Assembly: GCA_026702745.1 (NCBI GenBank)
Contig: JAPPBT010000066.1
Span: 1 to 64,000, forward strand
Direction: 5' to 3'
Source of the DNA: Gemmatimonadota bacterium
GTDB taxonomy: Bacteria > JAAXHH01
Length of the DNA: 64,000 nucleotides
The position numbers were made by a program, and so were the translations under genes. The stretch's first letter is position 1; each line of letters begins with the position of its first letter. Of the stretch, positions 8,200 to 16,821 are shown piece by piece. The notes beneath the pieces are model-generated. The model searched no databases and was not told where the DNA came from. It saw only the letters and a list, made by a program, of their open reading frames with translations.

Positions 8200-9240
8200 T
8201 CAGGAAACGCGGGTCAGCACTTTCCTGCAGACTTCGATGGCCAGATCGATCTGTTCGCCGCTTACGTCCAGGTGCGTAACGGCGCGGATGATGCCGGGTT
8301 TCATGGCGAGCATCCGCACGCCTTCCACAGACAGGCGATCGACGGCTTCGAAGGGGTCGAGGCCGTTCCGCAGGCTGAAGAAGATCATGTTACTGTGGAT
8401 CTCGTCCAGGTCGATCTCGACGTTCTCCAGGTCGGCGAGCGCCTCCGCCAGCCGGGTGGCATGGCCGTGGTCCTCGGACAGCCGGGAGATGTTGTGTTCC
8501 ATGGCGTATAGACCGGCCGCCGCCAGGACGCCCGCCTGGCGCATTCCGCCTCCCAGCATCTTCCGGTAGTAGCGCGCCGCGTCGATCGTGGCCTGGTCGC
8601 CCGCCAGCACGCTGCCGACCGGCGCGCCCAGGCCCTTGGACAGGCACACGGATACGGAATCGACATGCTGCGTGTAGGTCTGTGCGGTCAGGCCCGTCGC
8701 CGCGCAGGCGTTGAACAGCCTGGCGCCGTCCATGTGGACGCGCAGGTTGTTTGACCTTCCGCATTCTCCTACCCGGGACAGCGCCTCCACGGGCCACGGA
8801 TATCCGCCGGACTTGTTGTGGGTGTTCTCCACGGCGACCAGCGCTGTCCTGCCGTAGTGCACGTTGTCGCCCCGCTGGATCACTTCCTCCATCTGCGCCG
8901 GCGTGAATACACCCCGTTCTCCCGTCAGCAGGCGGACCTGCACGCCCGACAGTGCGCCGAGTGCACCGGCTTCCGCGTTGAACATGTGGCAGTACTTTTC
9001 CGCGATGACATCGTTGCCGTGATGGGTCTGCGACCGGACGGCGAGTTGGTTGCCCTGCGTGCCGCTCGTGACGAAGAGCCCAGCCTCCTTTCCGAGCAGT
9101 GCGGCCATGGCTTCTTCCAGCCGGTTGACCGATGGGTCTTCGCCGAAACAGTCGTCGCCGACCTCGGCGTTCGCCATGGCGCGGCGCATGGCTGGCGTCG
9201 GCCGAGTCATGGTGTCGCTGCGAAGTTCGACGATTTGCAT
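8200..9240 (-). CDS. ltaE: Low-specificity L-threonine aldolase
   Basis: A 346-residue fold-type I PLP enzyme. The N-terminus (ELRSDTMTRPTPAMRRAM) and the pyridoxal lysine in SVCLSKGLGAPVGS match threonine aldolases, which split threonine or allo-threonine into glycine and acetaldehyde. Length is typical. Gaps of 9 bases upstream and 34 bases downstream place it in an operon with the anti-sigma factor and TsaC-like genes. The gap to the TsaC-type start contains a twice-repeated 14-bp GGTCGGGAATCGCT unit. Confidence 0.9.
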   Translation of the reverse strand: MQIVELRSDTMTRPTPAMRRAMANAEVGDDCFGEDPSVNRLEEAMAALLGKEAGLFVTSGTQGNQLAVRSQTHHGNDVIAEKYCHMFNAEAGALGALSGVQVRLLTGERGVFTPAQMEEVIQRGDNVHYGRTALVAVENTHNKSGGYPWPVEALSRVGECGRSNNLRVHMDGARLFNACAATGLTAQTYTQHVDSVSVCLSKGLGAPVGSVLAGDQATIDAARYYRKMLGGGMRQAGVLAAAGLYAMEHNISRLSEDHGHATRLAEALADLENVEIDLDEIHSNMIFFSLRNGLDPFEAVDRLSVEGVRMLAMKPGIIRAVTHLDVSGEQIDLAIEVCRKVLTRVS

Positions 9241-9249
9241 GGACGCTCC

Positions 9250-9690
9250 TCAGTGGCCGTACTTGATCAGGGTCACGCTCGTGCCGTGCTCCGTGATATC
9301 GAACTCGACTTCGTCCATAAGGGCCTTGATCATCAGTATGCCCCGGCCATTCTCCTTGAGCAGGTTGTCCGGGTTACGCGGGTCCGGAAGGCCGTCGGGA
9401 TCGAAACCACCGCCACAGTCGCATATGTGTATACGGAACAACGTCGAACTGCATTTGCAGGAGATAATGACCTGCTTGGACTCGTCGCACCGGTTTCCAT
9501 GGAGTATCGCGTTCTTGACCGCTTCGTTCACGGCGATCATGATGTCGCCCCGCGTTCCCTGGTCGAAGCCGGTCTGCGCAGTCAACTCCTCAATGCGGCG
9601 GTCCACCTCCGCGGTCAGATCGGGATTGCTCGGGATCGTCAGTTCCAGCGTCACGCCGCTATCCGCCCCGTCCTGTCGAGTTTCGCCCAT
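9250..9690 (-). CDS. RsbW-like anti-sigma factor / HATPase_c_2 serine kinase
   Basis: About 146 residues making a single GHKL ATPase fold. The N box reads AVNEAVKNAILHGN and the G1 region DCGGGFDPDGLPDP with NGRGILMIKALMDEVEF after it. Such proteins bind and block sigma factors or phosphorylate anti-anti-sigma (STAS) partners in stress signalling. No sigma factor or STAS gene is adjacent, so its partner is elsewhere. ATG 9690 is preferred because it follows a GGAG ribosome site; the frame opens nine codons earlier. It heads the threonine aldolase operon, perhaps only by read-through. Confidence 0.85.
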   Translation of the reverse strand: MGETRQDGADSGVTLELTIPSNPDLTAEVDRRIEELTAQTGFDQGTRGDIMIAVNEAVKNAILHGNRCDESKQVIISCKCSSTLFRIHICDCGGGFDPDGLPDPRNPDNLLKENGRGILMIKALMDEVEFDITEHGTSVTLIKYGH

Positions 9691-9895
9691 GCAAGAAACT
9701 CCATGATTCCACCGCACGAACGGCCTGCGTACGGCCCGGATCCTGCCGGAACGATGCGTACAATCCGCACGATCCAGGATACACGGTATCTACCTTTCGA
9801 ACTCAATCAAGGTATGAGGTGGGTAGTGTCGTGTCAAGCCGTGTCAAGTGAAGGGGATGGGATACGGCGCAAGGACGACATCCATTCAAGACGGA

Positions 9896-10762
9896 TCAAT
9901 CTTCCCGCTCGGCGTCACGAACCATCTTGAGGTAGGCGTCGCGTATTTTGTTCTTGAAGGGCCTTCGCGCCTGCCGGGGAGCGCGCAATTCGCACGGCTC
10001 CCACCAGGCCAGTTCGTTGAGGTGGTCGGCGGGGACGGGAAAGGCTTCCTGGCGTACTGTTTTCGAACCCAGTCGGTCCGTCCACGCGGCCGAGGTCACA
10101 GACACCAGCCCATCGTTGTCTCCTTCGCGTCTGGCGATGTATTTCCAGGGCAGCTTCAGCGGGGTGAATATCCGCCCATGCCTTTGGTGGGCGGCATAGG
10201 TGGCATACCTGACGTGGTTTTGCGCTTCGGCGTTCAGCGCACGCTCGTTGAAGGCTGCGGCAGCCTCGGTACTGAGATCGCGGAAGCCCTCGAGATTAAG
10301 GCCGAAGAGGCTGGTGAAGCCGATCAGCCAGTTCACTTTGGCAAGACCGAAGTCTGCGAAGCAAGTCCCGCAGTGCGGCGTGCCAATGGTCGTCAGCGTT
10401 GCGACGTGATCGGCCATGTCGAAATCAACGATCATGTGGCGGGCGTCGAGACCACCCATACTGTGGGCGATGATGTGAACCCGGTCAGCTCCGGTGCTTT
10501 CGAGGATGACTTCGATGCGGCGTTTCAGGGCCAGCGCGCGCTTATGTACCTGGGCTGCGAAGGGTACGCGGGGGGCGAAGACGGTGTAACCGTGGTTTTC
10601 GAGATGACCGGCGATCCCGCTGAAGTAGTCGTACTTGTCGGGCTGGCGAAGGAGTCGGCGCAGCCCCGCCTGGAGGAGCGGCCGGTAAAGCGCGTCGAAG
10701 GGCACGATGCCGTGGGCGAGGATGATCGGAAGACTTATGGCGTACACTCCCTCGACGTTCAA
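9896..10762 (-). CDS. Alpha/beta-hydrolase, lipase-like
   Basis: The protein contains an oxyanion-type HG strand (LPIILAHGIVPFD), the nucleophile elbow AHSMGG, and a late acid/His region (GDNDGLVSV and PADHLNEL), as in triacylglycerol lipase and PGAP1-like hydrolases. The substrate is probably an ester lipid. Start assignment is poor: the frame is open back to 10969 with an ATG at 10906, but the first 65 or so codons are AT-rich and do not look coding. A TTG at 10762 with an AAGG site upstream gives a sensible N-terminus just before the first beta strand. The AT-rich DNA at 10800-10910 probably holds its promoter. Confidence 0.7.
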   Translation of the reverse strand: MNVEGVYAISLPIILAHGIVPFDALYRPLLQAGLRRLLRQPDKYDYFSGIAGHLENHGYTVFAPRVPFAAQVHKRALALKRRIEVILESTGADRVHIIAHSMGGLDARHMIVDFDMADHVATLTTIGTPHCGTCFADFGLAKVNWLIGFTSLFGLNLEGFRDLSTEAAAAFNERALNAEAQNHVRYATYAAHQRHGRIFTPLKLPWKYIARREGDNDGLVSVTSAAWTDRLGSKTVRQEAFPVPADHLNELAWWEPCELRAPRQARRPFKNKIRDAYLKMVRDAERED

Positions 10763-11081
10763 ACTGACCTTCAAGTTTTCACAAGACAACTCGCGTCGGG
10801 TTACGTTCCACGTGCAATCGTGACCTTTTACTTGTACAGTATTCGGTATAGCGAAAATATACCATAATTTAACATTTCTTTTAAAACAATAGGATTTTGA
10901 ATGCATATGGAATCTCGTCTGAACCGTATGGAATGCCTTTATGCAGGCATGCAAGCTACACCGGCACAAGATATCACATGGCCGGAACGACTTCCTGCTC
11001 GCCGGAGATCATCGGGACGGGGCAAAGTATCGAGTCAGATGACTGGATTTGGGGGTATGTAACTTAATGACCTTAAGAGAC

Positions 11082-12890
11082 TTACGAGGACCTGTTGAAT
11101 CTGCGTTCGATCTCTTCGAGTGGCATGCGGACCACGGTGGGTCGCCCGCGGGGCGTTACATAGGGCATTTCCGTGGCGAACAGATCGTTGACGAGTCCGT
11201 TCATCTCCTGCTGGGACAACGGGTCGCCCTTCCTGATACCGGCATGGCCGGAGAAAGTAAGGGCGATACGTTCTTCCGTTTTGAGGTTCTTTTCCGGCAT
11301 CTCCTGCAGGTTTTCAATCATCCGGTGAAACAATGTGTCTACTTCCTGGCTGCTTGCCATGCAGGGTACGGCGTCGACGACCACGGTCTGCTCGCCGAAT
11401 AGTTTCACATTGAACCCCAGCCGGGCGAAGTGATCGAAATGTTCCCGGACCAGCGCGATCTGCGGCACCATGAGATCGAGGGTAACCGGAAACAGCAACT
11501 GCCGGGAGGGCGCGGATTCGTGGTCCATCGTCTTCAGCGCCCGTTCGAAAAGCACGCGTTCGTGGGCGGCGTGCTGATCGATGAGCATGAAACCGCCTTT
11601 GACCTGGGCCAGTATGTAGGCGTTGTGCAGTTGCCATAGCGACACCATTTCCGCGTCGCTGTGCTCCCTGACCGTTCCCTGTCCCCCTTCGTCGCGTTCC
11701 CCGCGATCCGTGCCGGCCGGGGTGTAGGTCCACTCGCCCGAAGGATCGCCGCCGTTTCCGCGCACGGGACCGAACAGGTCTATCTGGGTTCTGCGCGCCG
11801 TGCCCGGATCGTGGTCGGGCATATGCGCGCCGCCGGACGCCGCGGCCGGCGTCATTCCGGTGATGTCCGGCGTGTCCGTTTCGAAAACGGGCACCACGTC
11901 CGAGTTCTGTAACGACAGCCGAACGGCCCGCAGGAGCCGCTCATATACCCCGGACTCGTCGGAGAACCGGACCTCTCGCTTTGCGGGATGGACATTGACG
12001 TCCACCTGGTCGAGATCGATGTTCAGGAAAACGATGGATACGGGAAACCGTTCTTTGGGTAGAATCGAACCATACCCTTCGAACACGGCGCGGTTCAGGG
12101 CGCGGCTGGATACCGGTCTGAGGTTGATGTACAGATGCTGGTGGGTGCGGGAAACCCTGGCGGCGTCGGGCCGGCTGATGAACCCGTGTATCTTGACGAG
12201 ATCGTCGTCGAACGTGACCGGGATCATCTGGTTCATGAGCGTGTTGCCCATGACGGCCTGCGCGCGGGTATAGGTGTTGGACACGGCGGGCAGGGACAGG
12301 GTATCCCGGCCGTCGACCGTCAGCGTGATCGCGATCCCGGGATAGGCCATGGCGATGGCGGAAACCACGGAAACGACATGGCGCGTCTCCGTACCCGTCG
12401 TCCTCAGGAACTTCCGGCGGGCGGGCACGTTGTAGAACAGCTGCGATACGGCGATCGTCGTACCCGCTGCCCGGCCGGCGTCCGTAACTTTCGGCGCCGA
12501 ACCCCCGTCGATGCGGACGCGGGTCCCGGCCGCTTCGCCTTTCGTATTCGTCGTCAGGTCTACCCGGGCCACGGAGGCGATGCTGGCCAGCGCTTCGCCC
12601 CGAAAGCCGAAGGTACCGATGCGGTAGAGGTCGTCTTCGCCGGTGATCTTGCTGGTCGCATGCCGCTCGAAGGCCAGTACCGCGTCCTCCCGGGACATGC
12701 CTGCGCCGTCGTCCATGACGCGGATGAGCTGCTTTCCGCCCGCCTTGATCTCCACGGAAATGCGCTTGCCACCGGCGTCGATCGCGTTCTCGGCCAGTTC
12801 CTTCACGACCGAGGCGGGGCGTTCGATCACCTCGCCCGCGGCGATCATGTTCGCCAGCTTCTCGGGCAACACCTTGATCTGATCAGCCAT
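11082..12890 (-). CDS. mutL: DNA mismatch repair protein MutL
   Basis: A 602-residue MutL. The N-terminal GHKL ATPase shows ENAIDAG, DDGAGM and FGFRGEAL motifs, and the transducer domain follows. The C-terminal dimerisation part carries DQHAAHERVLFE (around residue 437), which matches the DQHA(X)2E(X)4E metal-binding motif of MutL proteins with latent endonuclease activity, as in bacteria without MutH. It would nick the new strand after MutS recognises a mismatch. It lies 22 bases downstream of the sorbosone-dehydrogenase-like gene. The middle linker is short and variable. Confidence 0.95.
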   Translation of the reverse strand: MADQIKVLPEKLANMIAAGEVIERPASVVKELAENAIDAGGKRISVEIKAGGKQLIRVMDDGAGMSREDAVLAFERHATSKITGEDDLYRIGTFGFRGEALASIASVARVDLTTNTKGEAAGTRVRIDGGSAPKVTDAGRAAGTTIAVSQLFYNVPARRKFLRTTGTETRHVVSVVSAIAMAYPGIAITLTVDGRDTLSLPAVSNTYTRAQAVMGNTLMNQMIPVTFDDDLVKIHGFISRPDAARVSRTHQHLYINLRPVSSRALNRAVFEGYGSILPKERFPVSIVFLNIDLDQVDVNVHPAKREVRFSDESGVYERLLRAVRLSLQNSDVVPVFETDTPDITGMTPAAASGGAHMPDHDPGTARRTQIDLFGPVRGNGGDPSGEWTYTPAGTDRGERDEGGQGTVREHSDAEMVSLWQLHNAYILAQVKGGFMLIDQHAAHERVLFERALKTMDHESAPSRQLLFPVTLDLMVPQIALVREHFDHFARLGFNVKLFGEQTVVVDAVPCMASSQEVDTLFHRMIENLQEMPEKNLKTEERIALTFSGHAGIRKGDPLSQQEMNGLVNDLFATEMPYVTPRGRPTVVRMPLEEIERRFNRSS

Positions 12891-12912
12891 TCGTCACCGG
12901 AGTTACCAACGT

Positions 12913-14055
12913 TTATTCGCCGTACGTGATCCGGTAGATCACCCCGGCGTAATCATCAGAAACGAGCAGGGACTCGTCCGGCATGACCTCCACGTCGGCC
13001 GGTCGCCCGGAGTACTCCTCGTCCACGAGCCAGCCCGCGGCGAAATCCTCGTAACTCACGGCCTCGTTGCCGTCCAGGCGCACCAGGGTGACCCGGTACC
13101 CGATCCGATTGTCCCGGTTCCAGGACCCGTGTTCCGCGATCAATACCTGGTGACGGTACTCGGGCGGGAACATGTCGCCGGTGTAGAACCGCATGCCCAC
13201 CGCGGCCACGTGCGGACCGAGGTCCTGCACGGGGGGCACCAGGGAGTCCAGCGGACGCCTGCCGCCGAATTCGGGATCCGGTATATCCGTGCCGTGGTGA
13301 TAGGGGAAGCCGAAATGCTGCCCTGCTTCGGTCACGCGGTTCAATTCGTCCGGCGGGATGTCGTTGCCCATGAGGTCCCGCCCGTTGTCGGAGAACCACA
13401 GTTCGCCCGTGTCCGGGTGCCAGTCGAAGCCCACGGTATTGCGTACACCGCTCGCGTAGACTTCCAGGTCCGTTCCGTCCGGGTTCATGCGCATGATGGT
13501 CGCGTAACGCGGATCGGCGCGTTCGCAGACGTTGCACGGTGCCCCCACGGGAACGTAGAGCTTGCCGTCGGGGCCGAACCGGATGAACTTCCAGCCGTGA
13601 TGGCGGTCGGTCGGGAAGCCCCGGCTGACCACAACGGGATCGGGGGGATCGTAGAGCCTGTTTTCGATGTCGTCGTACCGGAGCACCACGTTGATATCGG
13701 CGACGTAGAGTGCTCCTTCGCGAAAAGCGATGCCACTCGGCATCTTGAGCCCGCTGTCGAGGGTCAGCACCTCGTCGGCGACGAAATCTCCGTTCAAGTC
13801 CCTGACGGCGTACACGTTCCCGGCGCGCCGGGAACCCACGAAGAGGGTGCCGCCGGGGCCCATCGCCATGGCCCGCGCATTGCGGACGCCGCTGGCGTAA
13901 ACGGAAATCCTGAAGCCTTCCGGCAACTGGATTCGGGACAGGACGGGATCGGATTCAGAGGATTCGCCACCGGGCGCGGGTGTCGTCCCGCATGCGGCGC
14001 CCAGCAGGAAGCCCAGTAGGAACAGACGTGGTGTCCAAATGCGGATCGCGGTCAT
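12913..14055 (-). CDS. Glucose/sorbosone dehydrogenase-like lipoprotein (PQQ-type beta-propeller)
   Basis: 380 residues. The N-terminal hydrophobic stretch ends in LLGAAC and the cysteine is followed by a Gly/Pro/Ser-rich linker, suggesting a lipoprotein signal. The rest matches the GSDH six-bladed propeller family (for example GFRISVYASGVRNARAM, FGPDGKLYVPVGAPCN, WFSDNGRD, AEHGSWNRD). Relatives oxidise aldoses with PQQ, but many bacterial members have no known substrate and PQQ dependence is not proven here. Likely periplasmic or outer-membrane attached. It is upstream of mutL on the same strand, probably by chance. Confidence 0.8.
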   Translation of the reverse strand: MTAIRIWTPRLFLLGFLLGAACGTTPAPGGESSESDPVLSRIQLPEGFRISVYASGVRNARAMAMGPGGTLFVGSRRAGNVYAVRDLNGDFVADEVLTLDSGLKMPSGIAFREGALYVADINVVLRYDDIENRLYDPPDPVVVSRGFPTDRHHGWKFIRFGPDGKLYVPVGAPCNVCERADPRYATIMRMNPDGTDLEVYASGVRNTVGFDWHPDTGELWFSDNGRDLMGNDIPPDELNRVTEAGQHFGFPYHHGTDIPDPEFGGRRPLDSLVPPVQDLGPHVAAVGMRFYTGDMFPPEYRHQVLIAEHGSWNRDNRIGYRVTLVRLDGNEAVSYEDFAAGWLVDEEYSGRPADVEVMPDESLLVSDDYAGVIYRITYGE

Positions 14056-14262
14056 TGAATCGGGCCGGCGGTGATCGTTGCGGGCGTGAATTTCGGCCGG
14101 AGACGCGCCGAGCGCGCCAGGGTCCTGAAGTACGTTACGGTTCCTTCCATGGTAATGATCCGGGGGAGGCAGATCAAGGACAAACTGATGCTTGCTTTTG
14201 ATGAAATCGACCGTTAATGTTTACCACGAGTTTGCCTGAAGGAATCCACTGGAAGGCCGGCC

Positions 14263-15654
14263 ATGTCGCGTATCGAACGCCTCCACAGCCAGGGTATTCA
14301 AGCGTATCCCGCCCGGACCGGCCGGACGCACACGGTGCGGCGGGCGCGGGAATCCGGAATCGCCGGAAACGCAACCGTTATCGCAGGCCGGCTGGTCCAG
14401 CTGGATACACGGACCGGGAGCGGCGCGCTCGAGGACTGGACGGGTACCGTCGACCTCGTCCTGGACGATCCGGCCTTGTCCTGCATGCTCCGCCGGGTCC
14501 GCGCCGGCGACCTCGTGGAATGCGCGGGTACATGGGAGAGCGACGTATACACCGTTACCGGTCTCAAACTCCTGGCGCCCTGCCTGCGCGGCGCGCCCGA
14601 ACCGGATGCGACCGGCGGTGCGCCCGAACCGGATGCGACCGGCGGCGCGCCTGAACCGGAAGCGACCGGCGCCGTGCGTATCCGGGCGCGTATCATGGCC
14701 GGGACCCGTGCCTACTTCGAATCCCGCGGTTTCATCGCCGTGGATACGCCGACCTTCATGACCGTTCCGGACCTGACGCCGGCCCTGAGTTCGTTTCGAA
14801 CGGAATACGTGGACAGCGAAGGCGGAACGCGGACCCTGTACCTGCAGACCTCGCCAGAACACTACATGAAACGCCTGCTGGCGGCGGGCTGCGAACGGAT
14901 CTACCAGATTTGCCGGTTCTACCGCAACGGGGAACGGTTCGACACCCACCATCCGGAATTCACCGGACTGGAGTGGTACGAGGCCTACGCCGACTACGAG
15001 ACGGTCATGGCCACTACGGAAGATTATGTGACCTCGCTGGCTAAAACGCTTAACCATGCCGGCGGACTGACCTACCGCGGTTCCACGATCGATCTCCGGC
15101 CTCCCTGGCCGAGGTACAGGGTGCGAGACTGCTTCCTGGACCGGTCGGGGATCGACCTGGATGCCTGCGACGACCTGGAGGCGTTCGCGTCCGCGGCCCG
15201 GTCCATCGGTTACGAGGTTCGGGAAGACGATGACTGGGACGACCTGTTCCACCGCGTTTTCCTGACGGCCGTGGAACCCGCGCTGCCCTCGGACCGGCCG
15301 GTCTTTCTTACCGAGTATCCCGCCCGGCTGCCGTCGCTGGCGCGCCGCGTTCCCGGCAACCCCAGGTACGTGGAACGATTCGAACTGTATATGGGCGGGC
15401 TGGAGCTGGCCAATGCCTTCACGGAGCTGAACGATCCGGTGGAACAGCGTGCCCGTTTCGAGGCGGAACTGGAAATCAAGCGATCGAAGAAAGGACCGGA
15501 CCGCTACGACGGCGGGGTGGACGAAGCGCTGCTGGCGGCGCTCGAATACGGGATGCCTCCTTCGGGCGGCATCGCCCTCGGACTGGACCGGCTGGCGATG
15601 TTGTTCGCCGACGTCGATACGATCGATCCCGTGATCATGTTCAGGAACTACTGA
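14263..15654 (+). CDS. EpmA/LysRS-like class II ligase with N-terminal OB-like domain
   Basis: 463 residues. The C-terminal part from about residue 137 is a class II aminoacyl-tRNA-synthetase catalytic core most like EpmA (EF-P lysine ligase). Motif 2 is near residue 222 (FYRNGERFDTHHPEFTGLEW) and motif 3 near 438 (GLDRLAML). Residues 30-108 resemble the OB-fold anticodon domain of LysRS (GRLVQLDTRTGSGALEDWTG), which normal EpmA of about 325 residues lacks. The two parts are joined by three 9-residue GAPEPDATG repeats. Possible roles are beta-lysylation of EF-P, a lysyl-tRNA function, or lysylation of another acceptor. Its own start is an ATG at 14263. Confidence 0.75.
   Translation: MSRIERLHSQGIQAYPARTGRTHTVRRARESGIAGNATVIAGRLVQLDTRTGSGALEDWTGTVDLVLDDPALSCMLRRVRAGDLVECAGTWESDVYTVTGLKLLAPCLRGAPEPDATGGAPEPDATGGAPEPEATGAVRIRARIMAGTRAYFESRGFIAVDTPTFMTVPDLTPALSSFRTEYVDSEGGTRTLYLQTSPEHYMKRLLAAGCERIYQICRFYRNGERFDTHHPEFTGLEWYEAYADYETVMATTEDYVTSLAKTLNHAGGLTYRGSTIDLRPPWPRYRVRDCFLDRSGIDLDACDDLEAFASAARSIGYEVREDDDWDDLFHRVFLTAVEPALPSDRPVFLTEYPARLPSLARRVPGNPRYVERFELYMGGLELANAFTELNDPVEQRARFEAELEIKRSKKGPDRYDGGVDEALLAALEYGMPPSGGIALGLDRLAMLFADVDTIDPVIMFRNY
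14590..14670. repeat. 27-bp in-frame repeat encoding the domain linker
   Basis: Three 27-bp units (14590, 14617, 14644) each encode GAPEPDATG or GAPEPEATG. They lie exactly between the OB-like and catalytic domains of the EpmA-like ligase and make a flexible Pro/Ala/Gly linker. Confidence 0.85.
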
Positions 15655-15726
15655 CCGATGCCGGGGGATCTGAAACACACCGGCCGTGCGTTATGAAAGT
15701 TGCCGGCCGTACTCAAGGAGGAAGGC

Positions 15727-16752
15727 ATGCAGGCACTGATGTATCTGGGAACGCGCCAGATGGAAATGCAGGAGGTTGAAGAGCCCACGGTCACGCCCGG
15801 CCACGCCGTGCTGAAGGTCGGCGCGGCGAGCATATGCGGTTCGGACCTGCACGGCTTTCTGGGCAAGAGCGCAAAGCGGGTCCCGCCGCTGATCATGGGA
15901 CACGAATTCACCGGCGAGGTGGTGGACCTGGACCGTGGCGCGGAAGGGTTGTCCGTCGGCGACCGGGTCACGATCAACCCGATCCTCTCCTGCGGCCGGT
16001 GCGACGAGTGCCTCCGGGGACGCACCAGTATCTGCCCCCATCGAACGGTCATCGGCATCGAGCATCCCGGAGCCTTCGCCAACTACGTTTCCGTGCCAGC
16101 GGCGTCCTGCTTCAGGCTGCCGGACCATGTGGGCGACCTCGAGGGCAGCATGGTCGAATCCCTCTCGAACGCACTGCATATCTTCGACCGAAGCCTGCAC
16201 GGGTTCATCCGGAGCGTGGCCGTCATCGGCGCGGGCACCCAGGGGCTCCTCGCCCTGCAGGTGGCCCGGCACATCGGGGCGACCCGCATCGCGGTGACGG
16301 ACAGGGTGCCCTCGCGCCTGGCGCTGGCCACTTCGATGGGCGCGACCCACGCCATCGACGTCCATGCGGACGACCCCGTGGAAGCCGTGTTCGACATGAC
16401 GGACGGCCAGGGGGTGGATCTGGCGGTCGAAGCGGTGGGCCACACGGCGACGCAGGAACAGGCCGTGCGGATGCTGCGGCAGGGCGGCGAGGCCGTGCTG
16501 CTGGGCCTCGGCGCCGAAGCGCCCATGGCCATCGACGGCGTAGCCATGGTGAACAGGGAACTGGTCGTGCGCGGTTCCTATGCCTACACGAGCGTGGACT
16601 TCGCCTATTCCCTCGAACTCATCTCCACGGGAAGGATCGACGTCGCCTCCATGGTCGTCGAAAGGGACCTGGAGCAGGGACCCGGGATTTTTACGAAACT
16701 GGTGGACGACCCCGGCGACCTGATCAAGGTGGCGCTGGTGCCGGGTTCCTGA
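15727..16752 (+). CDS. Zinc-dependent medium-chain dehydrogenase (sorbitol/threonine DH type)
   Basis: 341 residues starting at ATG 15727, which has an excellent AAGGAGG site; the frame is open nine codons further upstream. The catalytic zinc region reads ICGSDLHG and GHEFTGEV. A structural zinc site is present as four cysteines in CGRCDECLRGRTSIC. The NAD(P) site is AVIGAGTQGLLALQVARH. The family oxidises polyols, sugar alcohols or threonine; substrate cannot be set. It follows the EpmA-like gene by about 70 bases and may be expressed with it. Confidence 0.85.
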   Translation: MQALMYLGTRQMEMQEVEEPTVTPGHAVLKVGAASICGSDLHGFLGKSAKRVPPLIMGHEFTGEVVDLDRGAEGLSVGDRVTINPILSCGRCDECLRGRTSICPHRTVIGIEHPGAFANYVSVPAASCFRLPDHVGDLEGSMVESLSNALHIFDRSLHGFIRSVAVIGAGTQGLLALQVARHIGATRIAVTDRVPSRLALATSMGATHAIDVHADDPVEAVFDMTDGQGVDLAVEAVGHTATQEQAVRMLRQGGEAVLLGLGAEAPMAIDGVAMVNRELVVRGSYAYTSVDFAYSLELISTGRIDVASMVVERDLEQGPGIFTKLVDDPGDLIKVALVPGS

Positions 16753-16821
16753 AGCGAGCCGCCTTGCGCCCTGCGACGGAGGAAGGGGCAACGTTCCGTG
16801 ACCCCGCGGCCGGAATAAGGA

